64,000 nt of DNA from Neckera pumila (lineage: Eukaryota; Streptophyta; Bryopsida; Hypnales; Neckeraceae): the NCBI GenBank assembly GCA_963969595.1, contig OZ018409.1, forward strand, positions 18,074,975 to 18,138,974, given 5' to 3'. The stretch's first letter is position 1. Each line of letters begins with the position of its first letter. A program made the position numbers and the translations under genes. Under the pieces are notes generated by a model that did no database searches, was not told the origin of the DNA, and saw only the letters and a list, made by a program, of their open reading frames with translations. Of this stretch, positions 1 through 12,865 are shown piece after piece.

Positions 1-3000
1 TTTTCTTACGGGTTTTTTTTTTTATTGATGGCTAATAATCGTTTTTCAAATTGCAACCAAGTTTTTCAATTTTTTTTCCCAATTCCATTGGCTAATCTTT
101 TTTTTTCTTTTGACACAAATAAAGGTTAGACTACTCACTAGCTAACTTTGAAATAAGGTAGTCTACTCTAAAAGCAAGCGGACTCTAAAAGCGATTATGA
201 CACTGAGATACGTTTTGCTTTCTTTCAATGTACTAACACTGTACATTTTAGAAAGTGATATTTTTCTTTTTTAAATTTAAGCAATGGTGACCATTGCATT
301 AAAAAATACAGGACAAGAATAGTACAAGTTAATCAAATTCCCAAGCCAGGGTGGCGGGCTGAAAGACATGTGCCACTGTGGTTGGTAGAAACCACCGGAA
401 CTTGACTTCAATATTGCTAGTGACACTTTGTGCTCAGCCACTCTCTGGCACTTGTGCTGTGCCAGGAATAGGAAACTTTTTGAAGGCGAGACCAGTAGCA
501 TTGTTGAGATTTGCTTCTTTGCCTGGAAAGACACCATTTTGGTAGGTATGGCTCTTAGGAGCCATATTCTGTCTTTCTACAACCAATGTAGTGAGGATAG
601 ACGGGGACTTCTTTGCTAAGAGTTTCTAAACACTTGGTGCAAAAATGAGGTCTTTTGCTCCGGTACTCTTCACAAATCGTAGTGGCATCTCTCTCTTAGC
701 CTTCCACCTAGGTTAGACATCTCTCGCGAGCCAGATTGATTGTTTTTTCCCTTGGTTTTTTAATGGTCACCGTCCTTTTTCCAAAAAAAAGAAACCACCC
801 GAACAAAAAACCTCATTATGATACCAAGTGTCAAGGAACTCCCGGGTGCTTGATAAATCTTTGTCTATCCTCACTGCAGCAAGAAAGGTATGAGCTAATA
901 TATTTCTGGTAGAGATTTCTTTTTTGGCAATTTGGTGCAAAATTGCACCAAATTTTATGGCCTCGCACCACGCTTATAGAAAAAAAAATGGTATTAAAAT
1001 GGTGGAAAATTGCCAAAAAAACTTCAAATAAAAAAAAAATCTTAGATGAAATTGCCAGACATTACATGAGATTCGGGGGTCTTAGAAGGCTATGAGTTCC
1101 CCTGTTGTCTACTGCGTTTCCGCAGTCTGGGAAAGCAGCAGCAGCAGCTGACTGACGTGGTCGAGCGACTGCCACGTCACTTTTTGAAAAAAAAAAAAAA
1201 AAAAAAAATTGCTTAAAATGATGTTTTGGTGAATTTTTTTTTTTTGAAATTTTTGAATTTTTTTTTTTCTGACACACTTGTACCGGCGTTCACTGGATCT
1301 GGGCAGATTAGGGAACAGGCCTGAAACGGCCCTCCAAGACCCCCAAATATCATCTAATGTTGTGGATGAAAATTGAATTATAGATATGCAATATGTTCTA
1401 ATGTGATATTTTCTACCCAACATGTAGATGAATGTTGAAATTTGGAGCACCACTACAACAATCAATATTGCCACTTTGGCACTTCATTAAAAAAAAATTG
1501 ATTTTTGGTGGGCCATACTCGCCATAATCGTATCGCACCAAGCTAATGTACTGACGTTGGAGGTGGTGGTCAGTTTTAGTGACCACTTTGTTTCAACTTC
1601 AAAAATTCTTAATTAATTCTTCAAATATCCAAAAAAATGTGAAACAACTTGGAGTAGATGCCAATTCCATTTTTCTTCCTACCAAAATTTACTAAATATT
1701 ATTTCAAGGAGGTTAGCTTCCCCCAAAAGGCAATCATCTCTTTTTTTTTCTTTTTTTTTGAAACACATGGACAATTTCCATTGGTAAGTGGAAGACAATA
1801 CAGTGAGTACCAGGGGAACCAATCCCCAGCGTCAATTTTTTAGCTTTTCAGACAACTAAGGGCCTTCCAAAATAAAACAACATCAACGTAAAAGCAGGTT
1901 AATTGAACCTCCCCATTTTGGGAAGGTTCAGATTCCACTTGATCTTGAGGTGAACTCGAGAACCAAAGAACCCGGATTTTAACCATGTGTTGTCGAATCG
2001 CCTCAAGAAAGTCTCAATTTTGTCTAAGTAAGGTAACTACACCTAAAATCGCATAGTCCTTAAAAGAGCACAGTGGATATTCTTGCCTAAAATGTACTCC
2101 CACTATTCATATGACTCTATGATCACGTTTGGGTACACCTATTCTCAACACTTTGGAAATTTGTAGTTTATTCATACGGTGTCCAAAAAATGCATTCTAA
2201 GAGAATCTAGAATCCCCTTTTGACTACCAATGGGACCCCACAGCACAATTTTTTTTCCATAAAATAGTAAAAACCATGCTGAATCAGGCTGAATTGCTAA
2301 CTGTGCGATTTAAGGTGCAATTACCTTAGAGCTCGCAGAGTTTTGTGGTCTTGAACCAGGCGATCTTGTCGTGATCAGTGAAGGCCTCCCATGGCAATCA
2401 TCTCTTCAATGGTCGGTTTAAAAGCAGACTACCTTTAACCGCCAGTTCTTCTTCCCCAAACATTACTGCCTACCCCGGATTCTATTTGGCAGACTGGAAT
2501 CTTGACAATTCTGGTTCCAATTGTGCGAGTTATGGATAAGTTATGTTTTTGTTTTTTTGTGATTTGTGTTTTTTGTTTTCTTAAACAAATGAATCCTTTT
2601 TGTGATTTGTATTTTTTTTTTTTTTTTAAACAAATGAAACCTTTTTGTATTTATTTTTTGTTACATTTTGAAACAACTGCCAACCCTTTTTGTATAGGGC
2701 AATGCCCGACAATAAGGGTATGGCCCAATGATAAGGGTATGGCTCGACGTAAATCACAACTGAAAGAGGAGATAAAATTGGATGAAACGATGAGCCGGAT
2801 GAAAAATCCGTAATCCCCAATTATGCGATTTTGCCCGCGTAATCAGGGATTACGGCACAGAAGCTTCCCGCCGATTGAACGGGACGGGAACCATGAGTGG
2901 TTTATGTATTTGTTTTTGTATCTTTGGCCATGTGCACAGCTGATTTCCCACCCCCCTCACTCATTTGCACCTCGATCTCCCCCTGCTGCTTCAATTGCCA

Positions 3001-3283
3001 GTCCACGCCACTAACTTTCCTCTGGCGTGGACTGCGCTTCAGTGTTTGTTCTGTCCGTCTCCCTCTCCAAGGATGGAGACATGGAGCTTGTGAACATGCA
3101 GTCAAACTTCAAAATATCCTTGTTGTCTGTTGTTGTCTGTGCGCTCCCCGCCAGCCATGGGCTGGTGTTTGGGAATGCAAGCCAGAAATTTCTTGTGAAG
3201 TACATTTCACAAGTCACTTGTACAACTGAAGAAATTTCTGGCCTGCATTAAGCTGGTCCAAACTTGGCCTGTCACAGGCTAAA
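1..3283. other. Gene-free AT-rich stretch
   Basis: I see no gene. It holds long A and T runs, the dispersed repeat at 1062-1400, and several short hairpins in the slightly GC-richer part 2800-3260. Open frames here are short and low-complexity. Confidence 0.5.
1062..1400. repeat. Dispersed repeat (GTGGTCGAG...GGCCCTCC family)
   Basis: The stretch with CGTGGTCGAGCGACTGCCAC, poly-A/T runs, and CAGGCCTGAAACGGCCCTCC recurs at 31410-31620 and, more diverged, at 14280-14470. Long A and T runs lie in the same position in each. Type unknown; it could be a non-autonomous DNA element. Confidence 0.45.
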
Positions 3284-3286
3284 TTA

Positions 3287-4751
3287 GACCATCTGCAATG
3301 CAGTCGGCACCTTGCACAGTATCGGCATTGTGCAACAGGGTGGACAAGAATCTTTATTTACAATTGTGCTCCAATGCAACCGGTATGGAAACCTCCATTT
3401 TCACGGTCTCGGTAAGAGACCCCCTGGATTTGGTATATTTTGTCATTTTGCCAACCCCGGCAAAACTCTCGGCAAGTTGATTGATGGGAGTCATCATGAC
3501 AAAAAGCAGTAGTAGCCAATGGATGCCAAGAAAAGTTTATTGATATGTGCGCTAATCAATTCAACCTTCCTTGTTTCCATGAAAAGTCCTTTCTTTAACC
3601 CCTAAAGTTTCATGACTATGTAATCACCAAAAACGCTCCAAAACTGCCATTTCTAATACAACTACCAAATTTTTGGAAAAAAAACATTTTTTGACACATG
3701 TAACTATAGGATCTTGTAGTATGATATTTTGAAAACATGTGGTAAAAATTTCAGAAAATTGCACCATGTGGATCATAAGATATAAGCATTCAAAGTCGTA
3801 AAAAACATTTTTTCAATTCTGCGAAAAACCGGGCAGCTGCACTTTGCAAACTCACTTTTCAATGAAAAAATGCCGATAAAGGTGGTGCTTCTTTAAATTC
3901 AGTTTCCTAAACAAGTTGTCTATATGCAGGAAAATTTTCACATCATTTGGAATTGTACAACATATAGGAAAAAAATAGTAAGTAGCAAGAAGTAGAAAAT
4001 GACTCAAAATACGAAATTGTTAAAATTTAATCATAGAATTTGAAAATGCCAATCCCAATGGGTTTTAATGTTGTAATAATCAATCTACATCCTAGGATTT
4101 TATTTTTTTCCAAAAATATTGAAAATGGAGTTAAATAAACGACTTTAAAGTTTTTTTTAGAGTGAAGAATCCATAACTGCCCGCAAACCAAAAACCCTCA
4201 TAACTTTTGACTCATTGATTGAAATGGAGTGACTCAAAGCTTTTTAAGTATATATAAATGTAGAGAACCAATTTCAAAAAAAAAATTCCGGAAAAAATGA
4301 TTTTTTCTGATCTGCCCAAACTGCCCGGTTACGAAAAAAAGTAACATATCAGGTCACAATTTTTGACTCGTATTTTGAAATGTCATGAAACTTGGTACAC
4401 ATGAAGATATTCCTTGCCCCCACCTTCTATTAAAATTTCAGCCTCAAATATGGATATCTCTAGTCACACGTACCTGCCCAAAATTTCTATACGGCCAAAA
4501 AACGCATGTTGGTCCTTTAGGGGTTAATGTAGATTCTTTTCCTTTCTTTTTATAGTACCGTAAAGTCCATTTGAGGTTTGGATGCCGGCTTTGCAATTGA
4601 CTTTCTCCACAATCAATGATGCAGTTTTTTAAAGAGGATGCGCATTGGGGCGCCTTTGTCCAAAAACTACCCTATACTATGGAGGCCTCGATTTTTGCCC
4701 CAGCATTTGCTGTTAGAGAGCCTCTTTTCCGTTTGCGCATTGCAGGTGGTC
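3287..4751. mobile_element. Harbinger-like MITE (GACCATCTGCAATGC ends) carrying a nested TTAA element
   Basis: The left end reads GACCATCTGCAATGC after TTA (3284-3286); the right end reads GCGCATTGCAGGTGGTC before TTA (4752-4754). The 3-base TTA target duplication and short inverted ends fit PIF/Harbinger non-autonomous elements. The internal sequence matches the reverse complement of the element at 27946-28434, except for an insertion at 3599-4523. No coding capacity is seen. Confidence 0.75.
3599..4523. mobile_element. TTAA-flanked CCCCTAAA element, copy A (925 bp), nested
   Basis: The ends are CCCCTAAAGTTTCATGAC on the left and, read inward from the right, CCCCTAAAGGACCAACATG. TTAA flanks both sides (3595-3598, 4524-4527). 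The related MITE at 27946-28434 is continuous across this point with only the target bases, which shows that copy A is an insertion. TTAA duplication plus C-rich ends is the piggyBac hallmark. There is no transposase frame inside. Confidence 0.75.
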
Positions 4752-4754
4752 TTA

Positions 4755-7700
4755 CTTCGTGGGACAGGTTTCATGAAAATGCACAAATTTTAACCCTAAG
4801 GGAAAACATAGGAATTTTTTATTTTTCACACATGACTTTTTTTGCCAATTCTGAATTCATATTTGCAATCAAAGGTGTCAAATTAGTTAGGGGGGGGTGA
4901 AGAACATAGGACCAACATAGCACAAAATAGGGGGGGGAAGTTCCACATTTTCATCCACCCACCCCCGTATATACTTTTTTACTCTATTGGACCCACTTTG
5001 TGAGATGGGTTTAACATCTTGCGTTTGTAATTTACACCTTGCAATAGAATTTTCGTTACATTTGTGTCCCAAAAAAAATTTAGCATGTAGGTTGCATGCT
5101 TATACAACAGAATCTCTTTGAAATTAATAGGGTTGGAATTGGGTTGACTATTACATTAGAGAGGTAATTACTTTAGAGATCACTACCTTTGTTTTTGAAG
5201 AAGATCCATATTTCTTTTGTATTTTACAAAGGAAACATGTTTTTAAAAAAAAATAGAGGTAGTATTACTTTAGAGAGGATATATATCTAAGGGATAGCCT
5301 TCATGTAATGATACAGGAAGGTGCCCTATAATGGACAACAGTTGATTCTATCATTGATTGAAAAAGCTTTGATTTGGTCACACTTGATTGGTTCACACTT
5401 GATAAGAAGTACGCTCCAAAGCTAGCCGTTTCTGGTGAACATGTGAGACAAGGATGGGTCCAAATGAAAAATTTGCATTTATTTTGAATAAAGTATTCAT
5501 TTTTGAGAATAATTTTTTTTTTCTTTGCATTTTTCCTCATCTTTATTTTTGCATGCATTGAACTCAATTTTTCAACAACTTCTCCGTATCCTACAAGTTG
5601 AAATGCTTAAGTTATCCATTATAGGTACTTCTAGGCTAAAGAAAATTTAAATAAATTCCATTATAGGACTTCTAGCCTTAAAAAATACTATTATCTAACG
5701 TGGCAATTGTTGTACCACGTCAGCCAGTTGCTACAGCGACATTCCCACAATCACTTAACTTGGAGGAATTCACACCGTTTATACTCCGGAAATCCCCTCT
5801 AATGATTACATGAGAGAGGTTAATACTTTAAAGAGTATTATTTTAGAGAAGTTGTATTGTATATAATATTGAATGAATGAAATGTTGTTTTTTTTTTTTT
5901 TAAAGATGTCATTGCATGTTTTTGATGGAGTGGGCCCTTCCAAATGTGCTACTGACCCAAAACTACCATCATCACTTTGGATACATTTCTAAAATTAATA
6001 TGCACCTATGTGGAAGAAACAATTTTAATCTCAACCAAAAAAATTGTGACTCTTCATTACTTTGCCATGTAGTAAGTATTCAAATGAAGCGTTCTTTAGA
6101 AGGTTGGAACCTCACCTTTCACTTGCCAACAAGAAAATATGAAAATTTGGACCGCCTAATAGTAGGTGCAATAGCAAAAGGTGGCGTTTTGGAGGTGTCC
6201 ACTTTAGGTCAATTTTGAGATTCATTAGTGAAGATTTGAAATTGTCACAAATTTTTGAAAGAAAGTGAAAGAATTTAGATTTAATACAATTATACTACAT
6301 TTTTGAAAACTTTCACCATTGGTGAGTGTTTGAATGTCCAACAGTTTTTCAGTTAATATTGTAGTGACTATTATGGTGTAGATCAATTTTTTGTCATGCT
6401 ACATTTGCAAATGTGGTTATAGGCTTTCAACTTTAAATCGTAATTTTGTACTCATTCTTATTAAAAATTTCCAGATTTTTTTCTTGCAAAGTGGAATCTA
6501 GATTGCCCAAGTTTCATCTATTTTTCATAGTTTTTTCAAAATCCAGAATAATATTCTGAACTTGAAATTTCTCTTAAATTCTTGAGATAGACGGCCATTT
6601 GTAGCCCAAAAAATCCTTGCACGCATTGTGTCATTGACTTTTTAAAAACAATCTGTAATTGCTAGGAAGACCTTGAAGATAAGAGTGCGGTCTTTAGAGG
6701 TGACTTTGAAGCACTTCAATAATAATATTAATCCCTAAGTGACTTGGCATCGACTGTATGAATTAGAAATGTTGTCCATTCTTTAACGATGCAACTCGCA
6801 TGGTTAATAAGAGCTTTATAGTTATTGTACAAGGTTCCAAATGAGTTCATGTAGGATTTGGAAAAGAACTTTTTTTACAAAAATGAAGATGTGATATCTA
6901 CCTTCTACTTATGAAACCATATACTTTACCAAAAAAACTCAAACTCTACATCCAAGTACTCATGGATTAATATTCATTGTATGTATTTCTATATACAAGT
7001 CTATATTTTAATGCTCTAATATTGGTAATTATTCTTGTGAAGCTAAACTATATTTGATCATGCTATGCATTCAAAGCATACCATTCTAACATGCAACAAT
7101 GTATTATTCAATTCCTATTATTTACACTTAAAAATGATCATTAACCATAAAATTTTATGCAATCGAAACAAATTAAAATATCACTTTTCATTACAAAAAA
7201 ACACGGCTTGAAACGCTCAACTAAGCCTAGTCCATGTAGGAAAAGATCATGGAACAAACCATATAATATCTTCATATTCAATCATTAAACAAAAAGTTAC
7301 CAATACTAATAAAATCTCCATGAAATATTCTATCTACATACTTCTAAACAAAAAAAGAGTGAAAACACACGAACCTCCCTCTATTAATAGTCACTCCTTG
7401 ACTAAACCGTCAACAGTATTTACACAAACTACTTTGCTTACATATATCCATAAATTCGTTGTACACCTATGCAAACGTGTACATTATGAGCATTTGCAAA
7501 ACATTCCTACCATATAAATAATTCATAAAATACACATTGATTGAGATGAATACAAGTCTTTAAATTCCCATCTAATATGCTTTACATAAATTCCCATTTT
7601 TTTCTTCCAAAAGAATGGTGTGAATTGAAAAAGTAAGGAAAGAGCACAACTAATCCAGCTCACAAAAACAAAGCAGCATTGGAGGTAAGTTGAGAAAAAA

Positions 7701-10310
7701 GTGCCATCTAGGCTGGTGAAAACTTCTGGAACAAAAGATATCATTTTTATCCCAAATATTTAAAAACTCTTGGCATGTTTCTTATCTTTACTACAACTGA
7801 AAAATTCTCATTTTGTCATTCCCTTGGATTTCAAACTTTTAAATAGTAAAATAATCATAATATCATATACATAAGAGACTTCTTTCCTTGTAATATAAGT
7901 AAGGTAAGTGATTTGGAATTCACTTAGTCATGCCTTCAAGTGGACCCAACATGGACTAACCTTTAATTTATCCTAAATTAAATATAGTTGGATTACTTTT
8001 CATTGTAATTGCAAATTTTTTATTCACATATTTAATTCATATTTTTGAAATTTAACCCTTCAAAGACTAAGAGGACACAAAGTGTCTTCTTCAAATTTTC
8101 AATGGCAAATTCTCGATAGGGTAAAACAATTTTCAATATTTAATAAACTAAGAACTTGTAAACAAATTTGTATTTTTAGCAATTTTAAAAGTTCAAGGTT
8201 CAATTTGATACTATTAAGAATACAAAAATAATTAGAATGATTCCAAATTTTTTTGAAGATATTCCATAAAATATGATTATAATGTCAATTGTTAAATATC
8301 AAAAATCACCGCATATATAAACTTTTCAAGTTTTTATAGGATCCAATTTGGTCAGTTTTGGCTTTCTATTCCTTCTGTTTAAAAATGTATACAAATTTGA
8401 GAGAGTTTTTTATTCCTTGTTTTTTAAAATGAAAAAATATTGAATTTTCTTTAATTTCCATTTTATTTTTTTTTAGGGGGAGAAAAAGCATTCTTCATTT
8501 TTTTATAATTATTCTTCTCCAAAAGTTGCATTTTTTTGCCTACAAAGTCCATCATCCAAAATTATTACAATCTAAAAATCCAACGGTCACTATTTTCTAC
8601 AATTAATTCTATGCATATTAGACAAAGTAGTCTTTACTTTTATATGGTTAAAATAAAAAATTTCAAGCACAATCTTGTGCAAAAATATATTAAAAAAGGA
8701 CAATTTGTTGAAAACTTCCATTGTCAAAACATTGTTAGGCCTTGAGGGGATAAGTCCAAGAAAAGAATGTATGTTTTTTGTGTTTTATTAGATGTATTGC
8801 TTTGAAATACAAAGGAACTAGTTGCAATTTGCTCCACCAATTACAATCATCTTAGTTCATTTTTAGAGGAGGCTATTGAGAAAATCCCTTTGTGGTTTGT
8901 GAAGTACAAAACCAAGAGAAGTGATGTATAATTTTTTCCAATTTTTCATTGTTTTCCATTGTACAATATGTTGCAATTTCATGAAACAAAACTATGCAAT
9001 TGGATACATCATATTTTGCTAGTTTCATTTTATCCATTTTTTTGCTTACAAAATACATAGGACTTGCCTTAGAGCAAAAATTTTGAATTCGATGTTTGAA
9101 TCTTGTAATGTTATTGTTGACACTAAATGTCCATTTGGATGACTTCATCTAAAATTACAGGATGCAAAAAAGTTTTTTTCATATAATATTATTTTGAAAT
9201 TGCTTGAGTATATTTTTATTGAATAGTATTGCAAATTCCCTCATTATGGTATTATTGACTTTTGTAAAGAAGAAAATTATAATCCAAGGATCACCCATGT
9301 AATGTCTTTTGGTCATTTCTTGCTGTTTACTCTTGATGCAAATTCTGTTCATAAACATTATGTTCTTGAATTCAAGTCCAACTAATAAAATGAAGCTTAT
9401 CAAGTTCAAGTTCAACTCCAATTGGAAAATTTTGGAAAATTTGTAAATTTCAATATTTGATAGCAACATTAACTTTGGACCAATAACCATGTTTTAGAGT
9501 GACAAAGTAGCTTTGGTTTACACCATGCTGTTACACACTATGATATACATCTATGGTAAAATATTCAAATAACTATATATTATATTTTGTATTATGAATT
9601 TTCTTCATTTTTTTCTTTTAAGGATTCACAATAATTCAAAATTTCCAAAAAACTATGAAAATTTTACACATATAAATTTATTTCTCAAAGATAAATTTAA
9701 AAAAAATTCATTCATATCTAGTTGCAGAATTGCAACAAACAAAGTGACAAACAGTGAGGCATGAAATCAATGGTCATGAGCCCATCCTTCTATAGTTTAA
9801 AATCACCCCTGCAAACTTCCTATCACTATGACTTGTTTACTTCTTTTTTGAATTTTCTTTTGAAGTCAATACACTACAAAATGAAGTATAGGGAGTCGGC
9901 CCCTTTTTTACGCGCCCCCCCTTCTTGTTATGTAGCTATTTTCTTGCCGTACAGCAAGAGATGATTAGTGATTAATTATGGCATGGTTTCTTACACGATT
10001 GTGGCGCATTATAATTGACTCTCAATATTGCAACTACTCTTGGTGGATTTTGCACCTAGCCCTCAGAAATAGAAAGGTCTAATTAGTATAACAAATAGGT
10101 CAAACAAAATCTTCAGCAAAAAAAACTCATAGTAATTATGTTTGGAGAAATAAGATCTAGAAAATAATGGGAACTTTCCGACTTCTATTTCTGCATACAG
10201 AATAATTCCTCCCTCGAAGAATCCTACCTTGCAAATATGTGTAATTGCTTAAACCATAAACGACGTCGCGACCATTTTCTGGTCGATGAATGCAAGAGAA
10301 TTCTTCTACA
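4755..10310. other. Gene-free AT-rich stretch
   Basis: Nothing recognisable as a gene. A motif of ACTTTAGAGAGG type recurs around 5155-5280 and 5815-5850 and, inverted, near 44090, suggesting decayed elements. The rest is unique AT-rich DNA. Confidence 0.5.
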
Positions 10311-10312
10311 TT

Positions 10313-10460
10313 GAATAGGGATATTAAGGGGACCAAATAATTAAAGGGACCTATCTTTAGAAATTGTACATAATCAAGACAAGATGTACAACCCACAATA
10401 GATATTTATTTAGTGTGGGATGTTGGTTAATTGATATGGGTCTCCTTAATATCCCTATTC
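10313..10460. repeat. Short inverted repeat pair (148 bp)
   Basis: GAATAGGGATATTAAGG at 10313-10329 is matched by its reverse complement at 10444-10460. It may be a small foldback element; no clear target duplication was found. Confidence 0.45.
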
Positions 10461-10564
10461 AGAGTATGTAGGACAAAAGTGCAACTATTCATCCTCGGAA
10501 TTTTGTGGTTGAAAAGGGGTCAGCTCTCTAAAATGTCGGTAGTTCAGCCTGCAACTAAATGGTT

Positions 10565-10611
10565 TTAAATAAATAAATAAATAAACATGTTACAAATAAA
10601 TAAATAAATAT
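10565..10611. repeat. AAAT/TAAA microsatellite
   Basis: Two runs of the tetramer TAAA/AAAT, four or more units each, are split by about ten bases. They sit just before the MITE at 10622. Confidence 0.7.
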
Positions 10612-10621
10612 TGTGAAGTTA

Positions 10622-11190
10622 GGGCCGCTTTACACCAAGAGGCTGGGCCAATTTCCTGTGTCAGAGGCCAAGAATCTTGACTTCTGATTGCACAAAAGGC
10701 TCAAATTAGCCCCAACCACCCCTTTATACCAAGAGGCTGGGCCAATTTGGTGAATTGAATTTTTTATTCAAAAAAGACATGATTTGACATGGCCCGAGCT
10801 CTCTGAATTGGGTGCACCAAAAATGGGAGGCCAATTCTTGGCCTTGGGGCCACTGTCAAATTTCAATTAAAAAAATTGTTTTAATAAAAAACTAATTTTT
10901 TCAACTAATCATTACCGTTGGATTTTATGCAATCGGCCACATGGGGATTGGGACCGGCCTCTAGGTGTAAAGTGGCCCTGAAAATTTCAGCCCCTCTCTC
11001 TTTCTTTTGTAGGTTTTATTGAATCGGCCTGCCTTCTTGGCCTTAAGGCCTTTACATATGGGAAAATTGGCCCCCATTATAATCTTATTCTAATGGGAAG
11101 TTGAGGCCGACCTCCAGCCCAAAAGGGGCTGAAACTTTGTGCAATTGGCTTGAAGGAGAATTGGCCCGGCTTCTTGGTGTAAAGCGGCCC
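10622..11190. mobile_element. Tourist/Harbinger-like MITE, copy 1 (569 bp)
   Basis: Terminal inverted repeats of about 30 bases start GGGCCGCTTTACACCAAGA. The element is flanked by TTA at 10619-10621 and 11191-11193. A second copy in opposite orientation is at 26364-26928. A GGGCC start with a TWA target duplication is typical of PIF/Harbinger (Tourist) elements. An extra internal copy of the terminal motif (ACCAAGAGGCTGGGCCAATT) is near 10730. Confidence 0.85.
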
Positions 11191-12112
11191 TTAGTGTCCG
11201 ACACTCACAAACTCGCACACTCTGGAAGGACAAATGAGTGCAGTCCCACTGCTGTGGCCGACTGTGGGACCTGGAATGAATGTCAGTTGGAAAAGATTTA
11301 ATTTCTGACCGGACTTCATGGAACTGAATTTGTACGTGATCAGTGAAAAACATTCTTGCCATCAGTCGAACTTATCAACTTATTAGAATTACATTGACAG
11401 CTTGAGCCAGATTGAATGTAAGGTAAAACAACCTATTGTGGTCAAAATTAGAAGATTGACCTCATGTAAGGTAAAAGATCCCATTGCGGTCAGAATTAGG
11501 AGTGCGCCTACATGCCATTGCTGAAATTTTTCAAATTTTTTCCCACACAAAGATAAGTGTGAGAGACAGTGAGGGCATTTGAAATTATATTTTTTGGACT
11601 AAGTATGAATTAGTTCTGAATTTTTGAAGTGATCAGCCCATAGGAGTCTGTAGGCTACTTCATGACCAACAAAATCTGAATCCAATATGGTCATCTTCCT
11701 ACCCAAAGTAGTCACAACATTTTCAAACATGGAAGACCTAAAAAGTCAATTTTTACAAAGAGTTTTACACTGAAAAGTTGGAAGTACCTATTGAGGTCAC
11801 TAATTACTCCATAACTACCATGTAAGGCATTGATTGTGGTCTAAAAAACCACAATGGGGTCATTAGGTGTCCATCATGGGTCATTTGACCGCAATGGGGT
11901 CATTTACCTTAGTTGTTGAAATTTTTCAAATTTCCCCCCATAGTTGTGCAAGTGTGAGAAATAATGAGTGCAATTGAAATTATGTTGTTTTGACAAAGTA
12001 TGAATTTTCTATGAATTTTTGAAGTGTGCAATGCATCATGGCTCAAAAGAGTCTGTAAACTACCTTAGAACTAACAAAAGCTAAATCCATCATGCTCAAA
12101 TTGTTCATTTAA

Positions 12113-12747
12113 CCCCTAAATGCCCAAGGCACCCAAATCTGGTGTTTGCAAAACTTTGAAGTTAAATAAAACTTAATGAAGTTGCTAATTTTAGTAGTTT
12201 ATAGTTTTACAAAGTTCTTTTTGAAGTCTAATTTTAGCATCAAAAAACCGATCTTGAAAATAAATGATAATGATTTTTCTATTCAAGTTTTGTACAAGGG
12301 TACCCATTGCAATCTTGACTTCCTGTAGTGTTGAGAGCTCTTGGAAATGAGCCTCAAATACACTAGATCTTGGAGAAAAAATCACATTCAAAATTCATTA
12401 AAAAAACTGTTGAGTAGATTTTAAGAAGCCATAAATTGATCGGGGTTATACAAGTTAGGCCCTTTAACCTCATATTTTTTTGGTCACCAACTTTTTAGAT
12501 TTGGCTTGTGTAAAGAAGATTAAAAGATTTTTGCAGTTTTAGCATCCTTGTAGTCAAACATTAAAATCTTTCACTCCATAAGTGATATTGTTGTGTTTTC
12601 TTTTTCCATGAGATCTCTAATACATTTAGTTTGAATGTATACGGTTACAATTCCAAAAAAATTGATACAACTTATCAAAATGTTGGCATTTTGTTCAGTT
12701 TAGAGCACATTCCAGGAAGCCCAAAACAGGCCTTGGGCGTTTAGGGG
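12113..12747. mobile_element. TTAA-flanked CCCCTAAA element, copy B (635 bp)
   Basis: CCCCTAAATGCCCAAGGC on the left is matched, inward from the right, by CCCCTAAACGCCCAAGGC, a good 18-base inverted repeat. TTAA flanks both sides (12109-12112, 12748-12751). The interior is non-coding. Confidence 0.75.
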
Positions 12748-12767
12748 TTAAGAGCAACCCCACTTCT

Positions 12768-12865
12768 ACATGCTGAAGCAACACTCTAAACGTTGTGCAC
12801 CATTGATATCCTCATTGACTGGAAGATTAAAGGTGCAGAATGTTTAGAGTGTGGCTTCAGCATGT
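12768..12865. repeat. Hairpin (98 bp)
   Basis: ACATGCTGAAGC...ACACTCTAAACG and its near-perfect reverse complement face each other across about 35 bases. It lies just right of copy B. Confidence 0.5.
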
